A model generated the notes under the pieces. The model had not been told where the DNA came from and made no database searches. It worked only from the letters and a program-made list of their open reading frames with translations. The translations under genes were made by a program, and so were the position numbers. Below, piece by piece: positions 30,282 to 38,894 of a stretch of DNA of 64,000 bases (positions are counted from its first letter, which is position 1; each line of letters opens with the position of its first letter). This DNA is from Paraburkholderia sp. HP33-1 (GTDB taxonomy: Bacteria; Pseudomonadota; Gammaproteobacteria; Burkholderiales; Burkholderiaceae), in the NCBI RefSeq assembly GCF_021390595.1, contig NZ_JAJEJR010000001.1, forward strand, positions 2,728,001 to 2,792,000. Direction: 5' to 3'.

Positions 30282-30751
30282 AAGCTTCACCCCAGAATCA
30301 GAAACACAAAATGGTCGGCAACCGGCCTGCCTGGCGCCGCCGGTTCTGCCGCCGCATTCGAATATATGGTCGAAAACGCGTCCTGAAAGGCACACGCCAG
30401 ACACCTGTCGCGCGACGCGCTGCGCCATTCCCGCAAATCTGGCCATACCGATATCGAGTATAGAAACGCCGGCGTACGATGGGCGAATATCTCCGCCACG
30501 ACAGGTCCCCGGTGGCCGACGCGAGCGAATTCGACGCAGCCGGTTCATGCTCGACCTGTGAGGGCGATGACGCCCGACCACGCATCGCACACAACGCTGT
30601 GCGGCTCGCGCGTCGATTGCAGTTAAAATTGGTGGAAATCGACGATTTTCACCATGACTTTCGAAACTTCCGCTGCCAGCCTCACATGTCTGCGCTCTTA
30701 TTCGCGCTTTAGCCCGTCTTTCTCACGGCGCGCGCCGGGGATCTTGCCCCG
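30282..30751. other. 470-bp region between divergent msrA and flavin reductase genes
   Basis: No gene is supported; short open frames here lack ribosome sites and family likeness. The notable element is a near-perfect 25-bp palindrome at 30630-30654. Confidence 0.5.
30630..30654. promoter_or_regulatory. Near-perfect 25-bp palindrome upstream of the flavin reductase gene
   Basis: Arms TGGTGGAAATCG (30630-30641) and CGATTTTCACCA (30643-30654) pair at 11 of 12 positions around one central base. It lies about 100 bp before the flavin reductase start, in a locally AT-rich patch that includes TTAAAAT. It could be an operator for a dimeric repressor or an RNA hairpin. Confidence 0.4.
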
Positions 30752-31261
30752 ATGAAGCGCGCGAGCCCCCCCAACTTCGATCAGAACGCCTTCAAACAGG
30801 CGCTCAGCCAGTTCGCGACCGGCGTCACCGTGATCACGACGCGCGCCGCGTCCGGCCAGCTGATCGGCATCACGGCCAGTTCCTTCAACTCGGTGTCGCT
30901 CGATCCGCCGCTCGTGCTGTGGAGTCTCGCGACGCGCTCGGCGTCCATGCCGGTGTTCCGCTCCAATAGTCACTATGTGGTCAACGTGCTGGCCGCGTCG
31001 CAGCTCGATCTGTGCAAGCGCTTCGCAACCGTGAAGGGCGACCGCTTCGAGGGCGTGTCGCACGCGGCGGGCGACACCGGCATGCCGGTGCTCGACGGCG
31101 CGCTCGCGTGGTTCGAATGCCATAACCGCAGCCGCTACGACGAAGGCGACCACGTGATTTTCGTCGGTGAAGTGGAACGCTGTGGCGTGCATGAAAATGC
31201 CGCGGAGATTCTGCCGCTGGTGTTTCAGAGCGGCCAGTTCCACGGCCTGAAGCCTCTTTGA
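30752..31261 (+). CDS. Flavin reductase domain protein
   Basis: A 169-residue FMN-binding split-barrel protein. It has the flavin reductase-like core FATGVTVITT (about residues 22-31), GITASSFNSVSLDPPLVLWSL, and the conserved GDHVIFVGEVER near the C-terminus. Such proteins supply reduced flavin to two-component monooxygenases, but no monooxygenase partner is adjacent. ATG at 30752. It is convergent with the Lrp-type gene, 59 bp apart. Its physiological partner is unknown. Confidence 0.88.
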   Translation: MKRASPPNFDQNAFKQALSQFATGVTVITTRAASGQLIGITASSFNSVSLDPPLVLWSLATRSASMPVFRSNSHYVVNVLAASQLDLCKRFATVKGDRFEGVSHAAGDTGMPVLDGALAWFECHNRSRYDEGDHVIFVGEVERCGVHENAAEILPLVFQSGQFHGLKPL

Positions 31262-31320
31262 GCGGCTAGGGTCTGTCAATCAGGCGGGGCAAAAGCTGCG
31301 CGCCCCCGCCCTCACTACCC

Positions 31321-31836
31321 TCAGCGCTCGCTATGCGTGGCCCCGTGCCCGCTGCTCTTCTTCACGAGCGACACCGGCACGCCCGAATCTTCCTTCAGCG
31401 TTTCGAGCACGATGTTCGAGCGGATGTCCAGCACGCCCGGCGCCTTGTACAGGCGATGGAGCACGAAATCGGAATAGTGTTTGAGGTTGTGCGCGAGCAC
31501 CCGCAGCAGGTAGTGGGTTTCGCCGGTCACGACGAACGCGCCGACCACTTCGGGCCAGTCACGCAGCGCTTCGGCAAAGCGCTCGTGCCAGTTCTGCTGG
31601 TCGTTGCGCATCGATACCTGCACGAACGCTTCCAGCTCGAATCCCAATACTTCCCGGTTCAGACACGCGCGGTAGTGTTCGATGACGCCCTGCTCCTCCA
31701 GCAGACGCAGGCGTCGCAGACACGCCGATGGCGAGAGCGAGATGCGCTCCGCGAGGTCCAGATTGCTGATCCGTCCTTCCTGCTGCAGCACCGTCAAGAT
31801 ACGGCAATCGGTGGCGTCGAGCGAGATCGCGTTCAT
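31321..31836 (-). CDS. Lrp/AsnC family regulator, likely of the kynurenine operon
   Basis: The 171-residue product has an N-terminal winged helix (DATDCRILTVLQQEGRISNLDLAERISLSPSA is the region at about residues 7-38) and a C-terminal RAM ligand-binding domain (about 70-150, with FVVTGETHYLLRV). It is divergent from kynB with 130 bp between starts, the same arrangement as KynR in Pseudomonas, which activates kyn genes in response to kynurenine. Function here is inferred from position and family. GGGAG precedes the ATG. Confidence 0.88.
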   Translation of the reverse strand: MNAISLDATDCRILTVLQQEGRISNLDLAERISLSPSACLRRLRLLEEQGVIEHYRACLNREVLGFELEAFVQVSMRNDQQNWHERFAEALRDWPEVVGAFVVTGETHYLLRVLAHNLKHYSDFVLHRLYKAPGVLDIRSNIVLETLKEDSGVPVSLVKKSSGHGATHSER

Positions 31837-31966
31837 ATTCGGTCTCCCTTTCCCATTTGACTCAAATTATGTTCCAAGACACCGCGAAGAAGGAGATTTT
31901 TTCGCAATCACATTTCGCGGCTTGACCTCTATCATTCAGAGATAGTCACCTTGCGCCGGAACCGTC

Positions 31967-32605
31967 ATGCAAGCACTTTGGGACCTCACCCCCGCCGTCG
32001 ATACCGCCACGCCCGTCTGGCCCGGCGACACGCCGGTCGGCATCGAGCGCGTCTGGCGCATGGAGACTGGCTCGCCGGTCAATGTCGCGCGTCTGACGAT
32101 CTCGCCGCACACCGGCGCGCATACCGACGCGCCGCTGCATTACGACGCCGACGGTGCCGCGATCGGCGACGTGCCCCTCGACGCATACCTCGGTTTATGC
32201 AGAGTGATTCACTGTATCGGCGCGTCGCCTGTTGTGACGCCACAACACCTGGCTGGCTCGCTCGACGATCTGCCGCCGCGAGTCTTACTGCGCACTTACA
32301 GAAATGCGCCGACGCGCGAGTGGGATAGCGCGTTCTGCGCAGTCGCGCCCGAGACCGTCGATCTGCTTGCGGCGCGCGGCGTGAAGCTGATCGGCATCGA
32401 TACGCCGTCGCTCGATCCGCAGGAATCGAAGACGATGGACGCGCACCACCGGATTCGAGCGCACCGGATGGCGATTCTCGAAGGGATCGTGCTCGACGCG
32501 GTCGAGCCCGGCGACTACGAACTGATCGCGCTCCCGCTGAAACTGACCACGCTCGACGCGAGCCCGGTACGCGCGGTGCTGCGCGCGCTACCGGATGCAC
32601 ACTGA
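31967..32605 (+). CDS. kynB: Kynurenine formamidase KynB
   Basis: Hydrolyses N-formylkynurenine to kynurenine. The 212-residue metal-dependent cyclase-fold enzyme begins [20 protein letters not shown] and has the metal site [14 protein letters not shown] (about residues 47-60) and [11 protein letters not shown]. The first gene of kynB-kynU-kynA, with 48 bp to kynU. Together the three convert tryptophan to anthranilate and alanine. The order differs from the enzymatic order (KynA acts first). Confidence 0.95.
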   Translation: MQALWDLTPAVDTATPVWPGDTPVGIERVWRMETGSPVNVARLTISPHTGAHTDAPLHYDADGAAIGDVPLDAYLGLCRVIHCIGASPVVTPQHLAGSLDDLPPRVLLRTYRNAPTREWDSAFCAVAPETVDLLAARGVKLIGIDTPSLDPQESKTMDAHHRIRAHRMAILEGIVLDAVEPGDYELIALPLKLTTLDASPVRAVLRALPDAH

Positions 32606-32653
32606 ACAAGACCCGCAACATCAGGCAGACCTGCCCAACCGATCGAACCCACC

Positions 32654-33904
32654 ATGAACCATCGTGACGAAGCCGTGGCGCTCGACAGCGCCGATCCGCT
32701 CGCAGCGCTGCGCGACCAGTTCGCGCTGTCGCCGACCACCATCTATCTCGACGGCAACTCGCTCGGCGTGCCGCCGGCCGCCGCCGCGCAGCGCGCGCAG
32801 ACCGTGATCGCCGCCGAATGGGGCGAAGGGCTGATCCGCAGCTGGAATAACGCCGGCTGGTTCGCGCTGCCGCGCCGGCTCGGCAACAAGCTCGCGCCGC
32901 TGATCGGCGCGGCCGAAGATGAAGTCGTGATCACCGACACGATCTCGATCAACCTGTTCAAGCTGCTGTCGGCGGCGGTGCGGCTCGCGAATGCGCGCGA
33001 TCCGAAGCGCCGCGTGATCGTGTCCGAGCGATCGAATTTTCCGAGCGATCTGTATATCGCGCAGGGCCTGATCGAGCAGCTCGATCGCGGCTACGCGCTG
33101 CGCCTCGTCGACGATCCGTCCGAGCTGCCCGACGCGATCGGTGAGGACACCGCGATCGCGATGATCACGCACGTGAACTACCGCACCGGCTACATGCACG
33201 ACATGGCCGCGCTGACGAAGCTGATCCACGCCAGGGGCGCGCTCGCGCTGTGGGATCTCGCGCATTCGGCGGGCGCGGTGCCGGTCGATCTGAACGGCGT
33301 GAACGCCGACTATGCGGTCGGCTGCACGTACAAGTATCTGAACGGCGGCCCCGGTTCGCCCGCGTTCGTGTGGGTGCCGAGGCGCCACCAGAACGAGTTC
33401 GCGCAGCCGCTGTCGGGCTGGTGGGGGCATCGCGCACCGTTCGAGATGAACCCGACGTATCAGCCCGATAACGGCGTGGGCCGCTACCTGTGCGGCACGC
33501 AGCCGATGGTATCGATGGCGCTCGTCGAATGCGGGCTCGACGTGTTCCTGCAAACGACTATGCAGGCGGTCCGCGAGAAGTCGCTCGCGCTGACCGATCT
33601 GTTCCTCGAACTCGTCGAGACGCGTTGTGGCGAATTTCCGCTCAAGCTCGTGACGCCGCGTGAGCATGCGCAGCGTGGCTCGCATGCGAGCTTCGAGCAT
33701 CCGCACGGCTATGAGGTGATGCAGGCGCTGATCGCGCGCGGCGTGATCGGCGACTATCGCGAGCCGCATGTGCTGCGCTTCGGCTTCACGCCGCTGTACA
33801 CGCGCTTCGTCGACGTCTGGGACGCCGTCGAAACGTTGCGCGACGTGCTCACCCGCGAAGCCTGGCGGGCGCCTGAATTTGCCGCGCGCGGCGCCGTTAC
33901 CTGA
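32654..33904 (+). CDS. kynU: Kynureninase KynU
   Basis: PLP enzyme that cleaves kynurenine to anthranilate and alanine. The 416-residue product has [12 protein letters not shown] (about residues 33-44), the aspartate-containing [16 protein letters not shown] and the PLP lysine in [20 protein letters not shown] glycine-rich loop, SGWWGH, follows. ATG at 32654. It is 48 bp after kynB and 11 bp before kynA, clearly in one operon. Confidence 0.96.
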   Translation: MNHRDEAVALDSADPLAALRDQFALSPTTIYLDGNSLGVPPAAAAQRAQTVIAAEWGEGLIRSWNNAGWFALPRRLGNKLAPLIGAAEDEVVITDTISINLFKLLSAAVRLANARDPKRRVIVSERSNFPSDLYIAQGLIEQLDRGYALRLVDDPSELPDAIGEDTAIAMITHVNYRTGYMHDMAALTKLIHARGALALWDLAHSAGAVPVDLNGVNADYAVGCTYKYLNGGPGSPAFVWVPRRHQNEFAQPLSGWWGHRAPFEMNPTYQPDNGVGRYLCGTQPMVSMALVECGLDVFLQTTMQAVREKSLALTDLFLELVETRCGEFPLKLVTPREHAQRGSHASFEHPHGYEVMQALIARGVIGDYREPHVLRFGFTPLYTRFVDVWDAVETLRDVLTREAWRAPEFAARGAVT

Positions 33905-33915
33905 GGATTGCAGAA

Positions 33916-34842
33916 ATGACCGATCACATGCACACGCCGGGCTTGCCAGAAGAACTGGCGGTACGAGGCTGCCCGTTCGGGCATGGACAGACCGCTTCGG
34001 CGCCGCCCGCCAGCGCGGCCGACAGCGGCTGGCACGAAGCGCAGCTCGACTTCTCGGAGTCGATGAGCTACGGCGATTATCTGTCGCTCGGCACGCTGCT
34101 CGACGCGCAGCATCCGTTGTCGCCGGATCACAACGAGATGCTGTTCATCATCCAGCATCAGACGAGCGAGCTATGGATGAAGCTCGCGCTGTACGAGCTG
34201 CGCGAGGCGCTCGCGGCCGTGCATCGCGACGAGCTGCCGCCCGCGTTCAAGATGCTCGCGCGCGTCTCGCGGATCATGGAGCAACTGGTGCAGGCGTGGA
34301 GCGTGCTCGCGACGATGACGCCGTCCGAATACACGGCGATGCGGCCGTACCTCGGCAGCTCGTCGGGCTTCCAGTCGTACCAGTACCGGCAGATCGAATT
34401 CCTGCTCGGCAACAAGAACGACCAGATGCTGAAGCCGCATGCGCATCGTGCCGACGTGTACGCGCAAGTGAAGGCATCGCTCGAAGCGCCGTCGTTCTAT
34501 GACGAAGTGGTGCGCCTCCTCGCGCGCCGCGGTTTCGCGATTGCGCCCGCACGGCTCGAGCGCGACTGGACGAAGCCGACCGAACATGATGCATCGGTCG
34601 AAGCGGCGTGGCTCGAGGTGTATCGCAATCCATCCGAGCATTGGGAGCTGTACGAGATGGCCGAGGAACTCGTCGATCTCGAAGACGCATTCCGCCAATG
34701 GCGCTTCCGTCACGTCACGACGGTGGAGCGAATCATCGGCTTCAAGCAGGGCACCGGCGGCACGAGCGGCGCGCCGTATCTGCGCAAGATGCTCGACGTC
34801 GTGCTGTTTCCCGAGTTGTGGCATGTGCGGACGGTGCTGTAA
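33916..34842 (+). CDS. kynA: Tryptophan 2,3-dioxygenase KynA
   Basis: Haem enzyme that opens the indole ring of tryptophan to give N-formylkynurenine. The 308-residue product has [41 protein letters not shown] (substrate side), [19 protein letters not shown], and the haem-ligand region with [20 protein letters not shown]. The last gene of the kyn operon, 11 bp after kynU. The low-GC toxin island begins 190 bp downstream. Confidence 0.97.
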   Translation: MTDHMHTPGLPEELAVRGCPFGHGQTASAPPASAADSGWHEAQLDFSESMSYGDYLSLGTLLDAQHPLSPDHNEMLFIIQHQTSELWMKLALYELREALAAVHRDELPPAFKMLARVSRIMEQLVQAWSVLATMTPSEYTAMRPYLGSSSGFQSYQYRQIEFLLGNKNDQMLKPHAHRADVYAQVKASLEAPSFYDEVVRLLARRGFAIAPARLERDWTKPTEHDASVEAAWLEVYRNPSEHWELYEMAEELVDLEDAFRQWRFRHVTTVERIIGFKQGTGGTSGAPYLRKMLDVVLFPELWHVRTVL

Positions 34843-35032
34843 CGGTTAGCGCGTGTAAGGCACTTTCCCGGCAACCGGAGAATCACAGCGAGCGTAATAC
34901 TCGTGGCTATTCCCGCTCGATGCAGAACAGGTCCCGTGCATCGGGCTACGGAAAATTCGGAGTTATCCGAATCTTGAGAGATGGTCAGCAAGGCAGCATC
35001 GGAGCCCCATAAAAACATTAGAGGGTTTCGAT

Positions 35033-35863
35033 ATGCCCGGTGCCGATAACATCGAAGGAGTGAAGGTTGTACTGAGTGCTCCGCAACTCGCGGCCGTGCT
35101 ATCCCGCCAGTCGATCAGCCAGTCGGAGATGCTTTCCAACCGCCTTTGGGGCGGGTTACAGATCGTCGGCGGCGTGCTGGAAATGGTCGGTGCGGGTGCG
35201 CTATGCGTTTTGCCGGAGCCGACCATGGCGAGCAAAGCCGCGTGTGTCGTGTTCGGGGTACATGGCTCGGACTCGGCGGCGGCAGGCCTGCGGCAGGTCT
35301 GGACGGGTCAGGACACAGCCACGTTGACCCAGCAGGGCACGACGAAACTCGCTAAAGCGATGAAGGCGAGCCCCGACATGGCGAACAATATCGGCCTGTC
35401 GCTCGACATCGCCGTGCCATTCGGCTTTGCTGTCTCGATCAGGGCGGCCCGCGCCGCGCGCATCACGATCGGCCGGATCAACCTGCACATGCATGAGGCG
35501 AAGGCGGGCAGCCGGATTGGTGGACATACGATTTTGAAACACGTCGGACGGACTGAAGCGCAGTTGCGGGAGAGGCTAAGGCTGGAGCCGGAAAGGACCG
35601 TAGTATCGTCTTTCGTAAATCTTGAGGCAGCGGAATGGGCTATATCGGAAACGATGCTTGCAAATACCTTAAAAATTCGGGCATGGACAAAATCACCAAA
35701 GCGAACTCTGACGCTGGAAAAGAACGTTGGAAGAAATGTAGGTTATGCATTGGTCAGGAAGACCGACACGTTGGTGGATAGCAGCAACGTGAAGATCATC
35801 TTGAAGTACGGGCCGTATAACGGGATGCCGTACTACATTATTACGGCTATGGTCGAACGCTGA
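35033..35863 (+). CDS. Polymorphic toxin with C-terminal RNase A-like (CdiA-CT) domain
   Basis: A 276-residue protein. Residues 1-155 are a glycine/alanine-rich N-terminal region with hydrophobic stretches (about 40-60, 68-76, 118-137). From GGHTILKHVGRTEAQLRERL (163-182) to the end, YYIITAMVER, it resembles the bacterial CdiA-CT RNase A-like toxin domain, which degrades RNA in target cells. Likely active-site residues are H165 or H170, R179 or R181, and T271; the tyrosine usually two residues after the threonine is M273 here. There is no secretion signal, FHA repeat, PAAR or Rhs part. GAGGG precedes the ATG. GC falls through the gene. Two immunity-like genes follow. Confidence 0.7.
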   Translation: MPGADNIEGVKVVLSAPQLAAVLSRQSISQSEMLSNRLWGGLQIVGGVLEMVGAGALCVLPEPTMASKAACVVFGVHGSDSAAAGLRQVWTGQDTATLTQQGTTKLAKAMKASPDMANNIGLSLDIAVPFGFAVSIRAARAARITIGRINLHMHEAKAGSRIGGHTILKHVGRTEAQLRERLRLEPERTVVSSFVNLEAAEWAISETMLANTLKIRAWTKSPKRTLTLEKNVGRNVGYALVRKTDTLVDSSNVKIILKYGPYNGMPYYIITAMVER

Positions 35864-36199
35864 TTTCGAATGGATATTGATATATGAGATACGAAAATTT
35901 GTATCAATTGATCTGTGGCCGCTTCCATGAAGATTTCGACTTGTTTGGAAACACAATTGAAGAATTGGTTTTGTCCTTTACATGCGAATGCACACCGGAA
36001 GAGATTCGCGCAACGGTGGCCGAGATAGACCTATTCAAGAGCGATCATGCTGGAAATCTTGACGCGGCCTTCGAGGAGGAATTTGGCTACCAGTGCGATC
36101 CAACGGCGTGGGAGCAGACCACTGAGGCTTTTCTCGACAAGCTTAGGCGTCTGCTTCTGAGTCAGTAGCCTGACTTTCCTCGCACCGGACGGCCACCCG
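35861..36199 (+). repeat. Copy 1 of the 364-bp tandem duplication (immunity unit)
   Basis: This unit starts at the toxin stop codon (TGATTTCGA) and includes the first immunity gene and its tail (ACCGGACGGCC). It aligns with 36225-36563 at a spacing of 364-365 bp; the two immunity ATGs are exactly 364 bp apart. Confidence 0.75.
35884..36168 (+). CDS. CdiI-like immunity protein, copy 1
   Basis: A 94-residue acidic protein of the contact-dependent inhibition immunity type (CdiI_2-like: aromatic start MRYENLYQLI, then FHEDFDLFGNTIEELV, a helical middle and a C-terminal LRRLLLS helix). It begins 20 bp after the toxin stop codon, so it is the likely cognate immunity protein. GC is low (22 of 60 bases in 35881-35940). 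No signal peptide, so it acts in the cytoplasm, where the RNase would act. No strong ribosome site, so coupling to toxin translation is plausible. Confidence 0.72.
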   Translation: MRYENLYQLICGRFHEDFDLFGNTIEELVLSFTCECTPEEIRATVAEIDLFKSDHAGNLDAAFEEEFGYQCDPTAWEQTTEAFLDKLRRLLLSQ

Positions 36200-36224
36200 G
36201 TCGGTTGGTAGGGCTTCCGTGTAC

Positions 36225-36563
36225 TGATTTCGAGTGAATATCGATACATGAGATACGACGGTCTGGATCAATTGATCGGTGTCTACTTCAATGAAGATTC
36301 CGACTACTGGGGAGACACGATTAAAGAGTTGGTCCAGGCTTGTGCAAGCGAATGCACCCCAGAAATGATCAACGCGAAGGTGGCCGACATAGACCGGTTC
36401 AAGAGAGATCACGCCGGAAATCTTGACACAGCCTTTGAGGAAAATTTTGGCAGGCAGTTCGATCCGACGCTGTGGGGTCACACGACCGAATCTTTTCTTG
36501 ACGAGATTAAGCGTCTTCTTCTGAGTTGAGTAGCCTTCGATTCCTCCCACCGGACGGCCCCAC
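36225..36563 (+). repeat. Copy 2 of the 364-bp tandem duplication (immunity unit)
   Basis: Starts TGATTTCGAGTGAATATCGA, contains the second immunity gene and ends in CACCGGACGGCC. The 25 bp separating it from copy 1 have no counterpart. Confidence 0.75.
36248..36529 (+). CDS. CdiI-like immunity protein, copy 2
   Basis: A 93-residue paralogue of the preceding gene; a hand alignment gives about 59 identical positions of 93. Conserved blocks are ECTPE, SDHAGNLD/RDHAGNLD, AFEE and the C-terminal RLLLS; differences cluster at residues 10-35. It lies 79 bp after copy 1. It may protect against a variant toxin carried by neighbours, or be a spare copy; which cannot be told from sequence. GC is again low. 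Confidence 0.7.
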   Translation: MRYDGLDQLIGVYFNEDSDYWGDTIKELVQACASECTPEMINAKVADIDRFKRDHAGNLDTAFEENFGRQFDPTLWGHTTESFLDEIKRLLLS

Positions 36564-36584
36564 ACCGACAGCGCCGGACACCCT

Positions 36585-37322
36585 CTACCGCGCGGTGTAA
36601 CCCCCATCGATCGGCAGACACACCCCGCTGATCATCGACGCCGCGTCGCTCAACAGAAACAGAATCGGCGCGGCGACCTCGTCTGATTCGGCGAAGCGCC
36701 TGAGCGGAATCGCCTGTAAAGCGGGATCGCGTTTGACGGGATCGCTCCAGGCCTGCACCGCCATCGGCGTCAGCGTGACCGTCGGGTTCACGCTGTTCAC
36801 GCGAATCCCGTGCGGCCCCAGCTCGATGCACAGCGCGCGTGTGACCGCATCGAGCGCGGCCTTCGAGGCCGAATAGCTCAGATGATCGTCGAGCGCGACG
36901 AGCGCGGCCTGGCTCGACACGTTGACGATGCTGCCCGCGCGCCCCGCGTCGAGCATGCCGCGCGCGACGTGCTTCGCGACCAGCACCGCGCCGCGCGTAT
37001 TCACCGCCATCACGCGATCGAAGCTCGCGGCCGTCGTATCCACCGCGCGTTCGAGCAACGCGATGCCCGCGCAATTCACGAGACCATCGAACGGTGCGAG
37101 CGAGGCGAATGCTTCGTCGATCGCCGCTTCGTCGCTGATGTCGAGCATCAACGGCTCGCAGCCGGTTTCCTCGGCGAGCCGCGCAAGCTCGTTCACGTTG
37201 CGCGCGGCCGCGACGACCGACGCGCCGCTCGCGCACAGCGCCTCGACCGTCGCGCGGCCGATGCCGCTGGAGGCGCCCGTCACCAGAATCGAGCGGCCGG
37301 AAAAATCGAAAGTGGCGTTCAT
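36585..37322 (-). CDS. SDR-family polyol/sugar dehydrogenase
   Basis: A classical short-chain dehydrogenase of 245 residues with VTGASSGIGRATVEAL (about 14-29), NCAGIALLE, serine in VNVSSQAALVALDDH, catalytic YSASKAAL, and PIDGGYTAR at the end. It resembles carbonyl/L-xylulose reductase-type enzymes, so a keto-sugar or sugar alcohol is the likely substrate. Its ATG overlaps the kinase stop codon as ATGA (37319-37322). Last gene of the seven-gene minus-strand polyol unit. Confidence 0.82.
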   Translation of the reverse strand: MNATFDFSGRSILVTGASSGIGRATVEALCASGASVVAAARNVNELARLAEETGCEPLMLDISDEAAIDEAFASLAPFDGLVNCAGIALLERAVDTTAASFDRVMAVNTRGAVLVAKHVARGMLDAGRAGSIVNVSSQAALVALDDHLSYSASKAALDAVTRALCIELGPHGIRVNSVNPTVTLTPMAVQAWSDPVKRDPALQAIPLRRFAESDEVAAPILFLLSDAASMISGVCLPIDGGYTAR

Positions 37323-38863
37323 GATGATTGCAAGCGATGCATGACCGGCTTCAACGCCGGATAGAGATCCGTATATACGCCAAAACGCTGTTCGTATAAC
37401 GCCATGCGCTGTGCGTCAGGCTGTGCGCGCTCGACGAGTGTGACCCAGCCGCCTTGCGCCGCTTCGCGCGACACGAGTCCGACCCCGAGCGCGGCGAGCA
37501 GCGCGGCCCCCATCGCGGCCTCGACGTCCTGCTCGATCGTGTAGACCGGATAACCGGTGACGTCGGCGATGATCTGCATCCACAAGTCTGAATGCGCGGC
37601 GCCGCCCACCACGATCAGCCTCTCATCGAGCGATTGGGCTCCTTTGCGCCCCGCCTCGATGTTGTGCTTGAGCGCAAACGACACGCCTTCGAGCACCGCT
37701 CGATATAGATGCGCTCGCGTATGAAACAGCGACAATCCGACGAACGCGCCGCTCGCTTTCGCATCCCATACCGGACTGCGCTCGCCCATCAAATACGGCA
37801 GGAACAGCACGCCATCGGCACCGGCCGGCACTTGCGCGGCCGCTTCTTCGAGCAACCGATGCGGATCGCCATGCGGCATCACTCGCGCCGCCTCGATCTC
37901 CGCATGACAGAACTGCTCGCGATACCACGTGACGGACGCACCCGCAGTGATCGCGCCGCCGAACACGTAGATATCGTGTTGCCCGTTGAAAACGTGCGGC
38001 ATGCTGATCAAGCCGTGCCGCGCGTCGACTCGCTGATTGATGTAGCCCCAGCACATGCTCGTGCCGATCATCGCGACGTGCTGCCCCGCACGCGTGACGC
38101 CGGCCGCGAACGTCGCCATCGCGGCATCGACGCCGCCCGCCACGATCGCCGTGCCCGCTTCCAGCCCGAGCTGCCCGGTCCATTGCGACAGCAGCCCGCC
38201 CACCACCTCCGACGATTCGACGAGCCGCTCCGGCATCATCGTCGCGGGAATGCCGAGCATGTCGAGCGCTTCGTCGGACCAGTCGCGCCGCGCGATATCG
38301 TAGACGCCGCCGATATTGCCGGCCGAACTGTGATCGACGGCGACCTCGCCGGTCAGCCTGTAGATCACGTACGCATTCGGCGGCAGGAAAAAGCGCGTAT
38401 GCGCCCAGACGTCTGGCTCGTTCTCGCGCAGCCACAGCATCTTCGTGTAGCCGTAGTAGCTATCGACGCCGTTGCCAGTGATCGTATAGAGCCGTGCGAG
38501 ATCGACGTTCTCACGCACCCAGTCGACCTGCACGGTCGCGCGCCGGTCCATCCAGATCAGGCACGGCGCGAGCGGCCGCATGTCGGAGTCGACCGGAATG
38601 CCCGAGCCGCCGTACAGGCTGCTCACGCACAGCGCCTTGATCGAGCCAGGCTCAATGCCGGCCTCCTTCGCGTCGCTGACGCACGCGGCGACGCACTCGA
38701 CGACCGCCTTCAGCCACACCGCGGGCCACTGCTCGGCCCACAACGGCTTCGGCGTATCGGGCTTATAAGCCGAGGCATGCTGCGCGACGATCGCGCCGTG
38801 CGCGTCGACCAGCAACGCCTTCGTGCTCTGAGTGCCGATATCGACGCCGATCACGTAGTTCAT
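37319..38863 (-). CDS. FGGY-family carbohydrate kinase
   Basis: A 514-residue sugar kinase of the FGGY family: N-terminal phosphate motif GVDIGTQSTKALLVD (about residues 6-20), PLWAEQWPAVW, ADENVGG-type middle replaced here by GGVDAAMATFAAGV, MIGTSMCWG, and the C-terminal GGAAHSDLWMQIIADVTGYPV. It lacks the SGQMHG motif of xylulokinases, so it probably phosphorylates a different keto-sugar or polyol. GGAG precedes ATG 38863. It is coupled to the following SDR gene and lies 31 bp after the zinc dehydrogenase. Confidence 0.85.
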   Translation of the reverse strand: MNYVIGVDIGTQSTKALLVDAHGAIVAQHASAYKPDTPKPLWAEQWPAVWLKAVVECVAACVSDAKEAGIEPGSIKALCVSSLYGGSGIPVDSDMRPLAPCLIWMDRRATVQVDWVRENVDLARLYTITGNGVDSYYGYTKMLWLRENEPDVWAHTRFFLPPNAYVIYRLTGEVAVDHSSAGNIGGVYDIARRDWSDEALDMLGIPATMMPERLVESSEVVGGLLSQWTGQLGLEAGTAIVAGGVDAAMATFAAGVTRAGQHVAMIGTSMCWGYINQRVDARHGLISMPHVFNGQHDIYVFGGAITAGASVTWYREQFCHAEIEAARVMPHGDPHRLLEEAAAQVPAGADGVLFLPYLMGERSPVWDAKASGAFVGLSLFHTRAHLYRAVLEGVSFALKHNIEAGRKGAQSLDERLIVVGGAAHSDLWMQIIADVTGYPVYTIEQDVEAAMGAALLAALGVGLVSREAAQGGWVTLVERAQPDAQRMALYEQRFGVYTDLYPALKPVMHRLQSS

Positions 38864-38894
38864 AGAGTCTCCGTTGAAAAGCCACGTACGTGAT

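Noticed and set aside
30479..30712. 77-codon open frame between msrA and the flavin reductase gene
   Set aside because: Arginine/aspartate-rich shadow-type composition, no ribosome site, and it contains the palindrome.
34843..35032. Attachment site or integrase scar at the left edge of the toxin island
   Set aside because: No tRNA, direct repeat or integrase could be identified at the island borders.
36198..36227. Remnant of a displaced toxin C-terminus between the two immunity genes
   Set aside because: Nine codons in frame with the TGA at 36225 could be read as a toxin tail, but this is too short to support.
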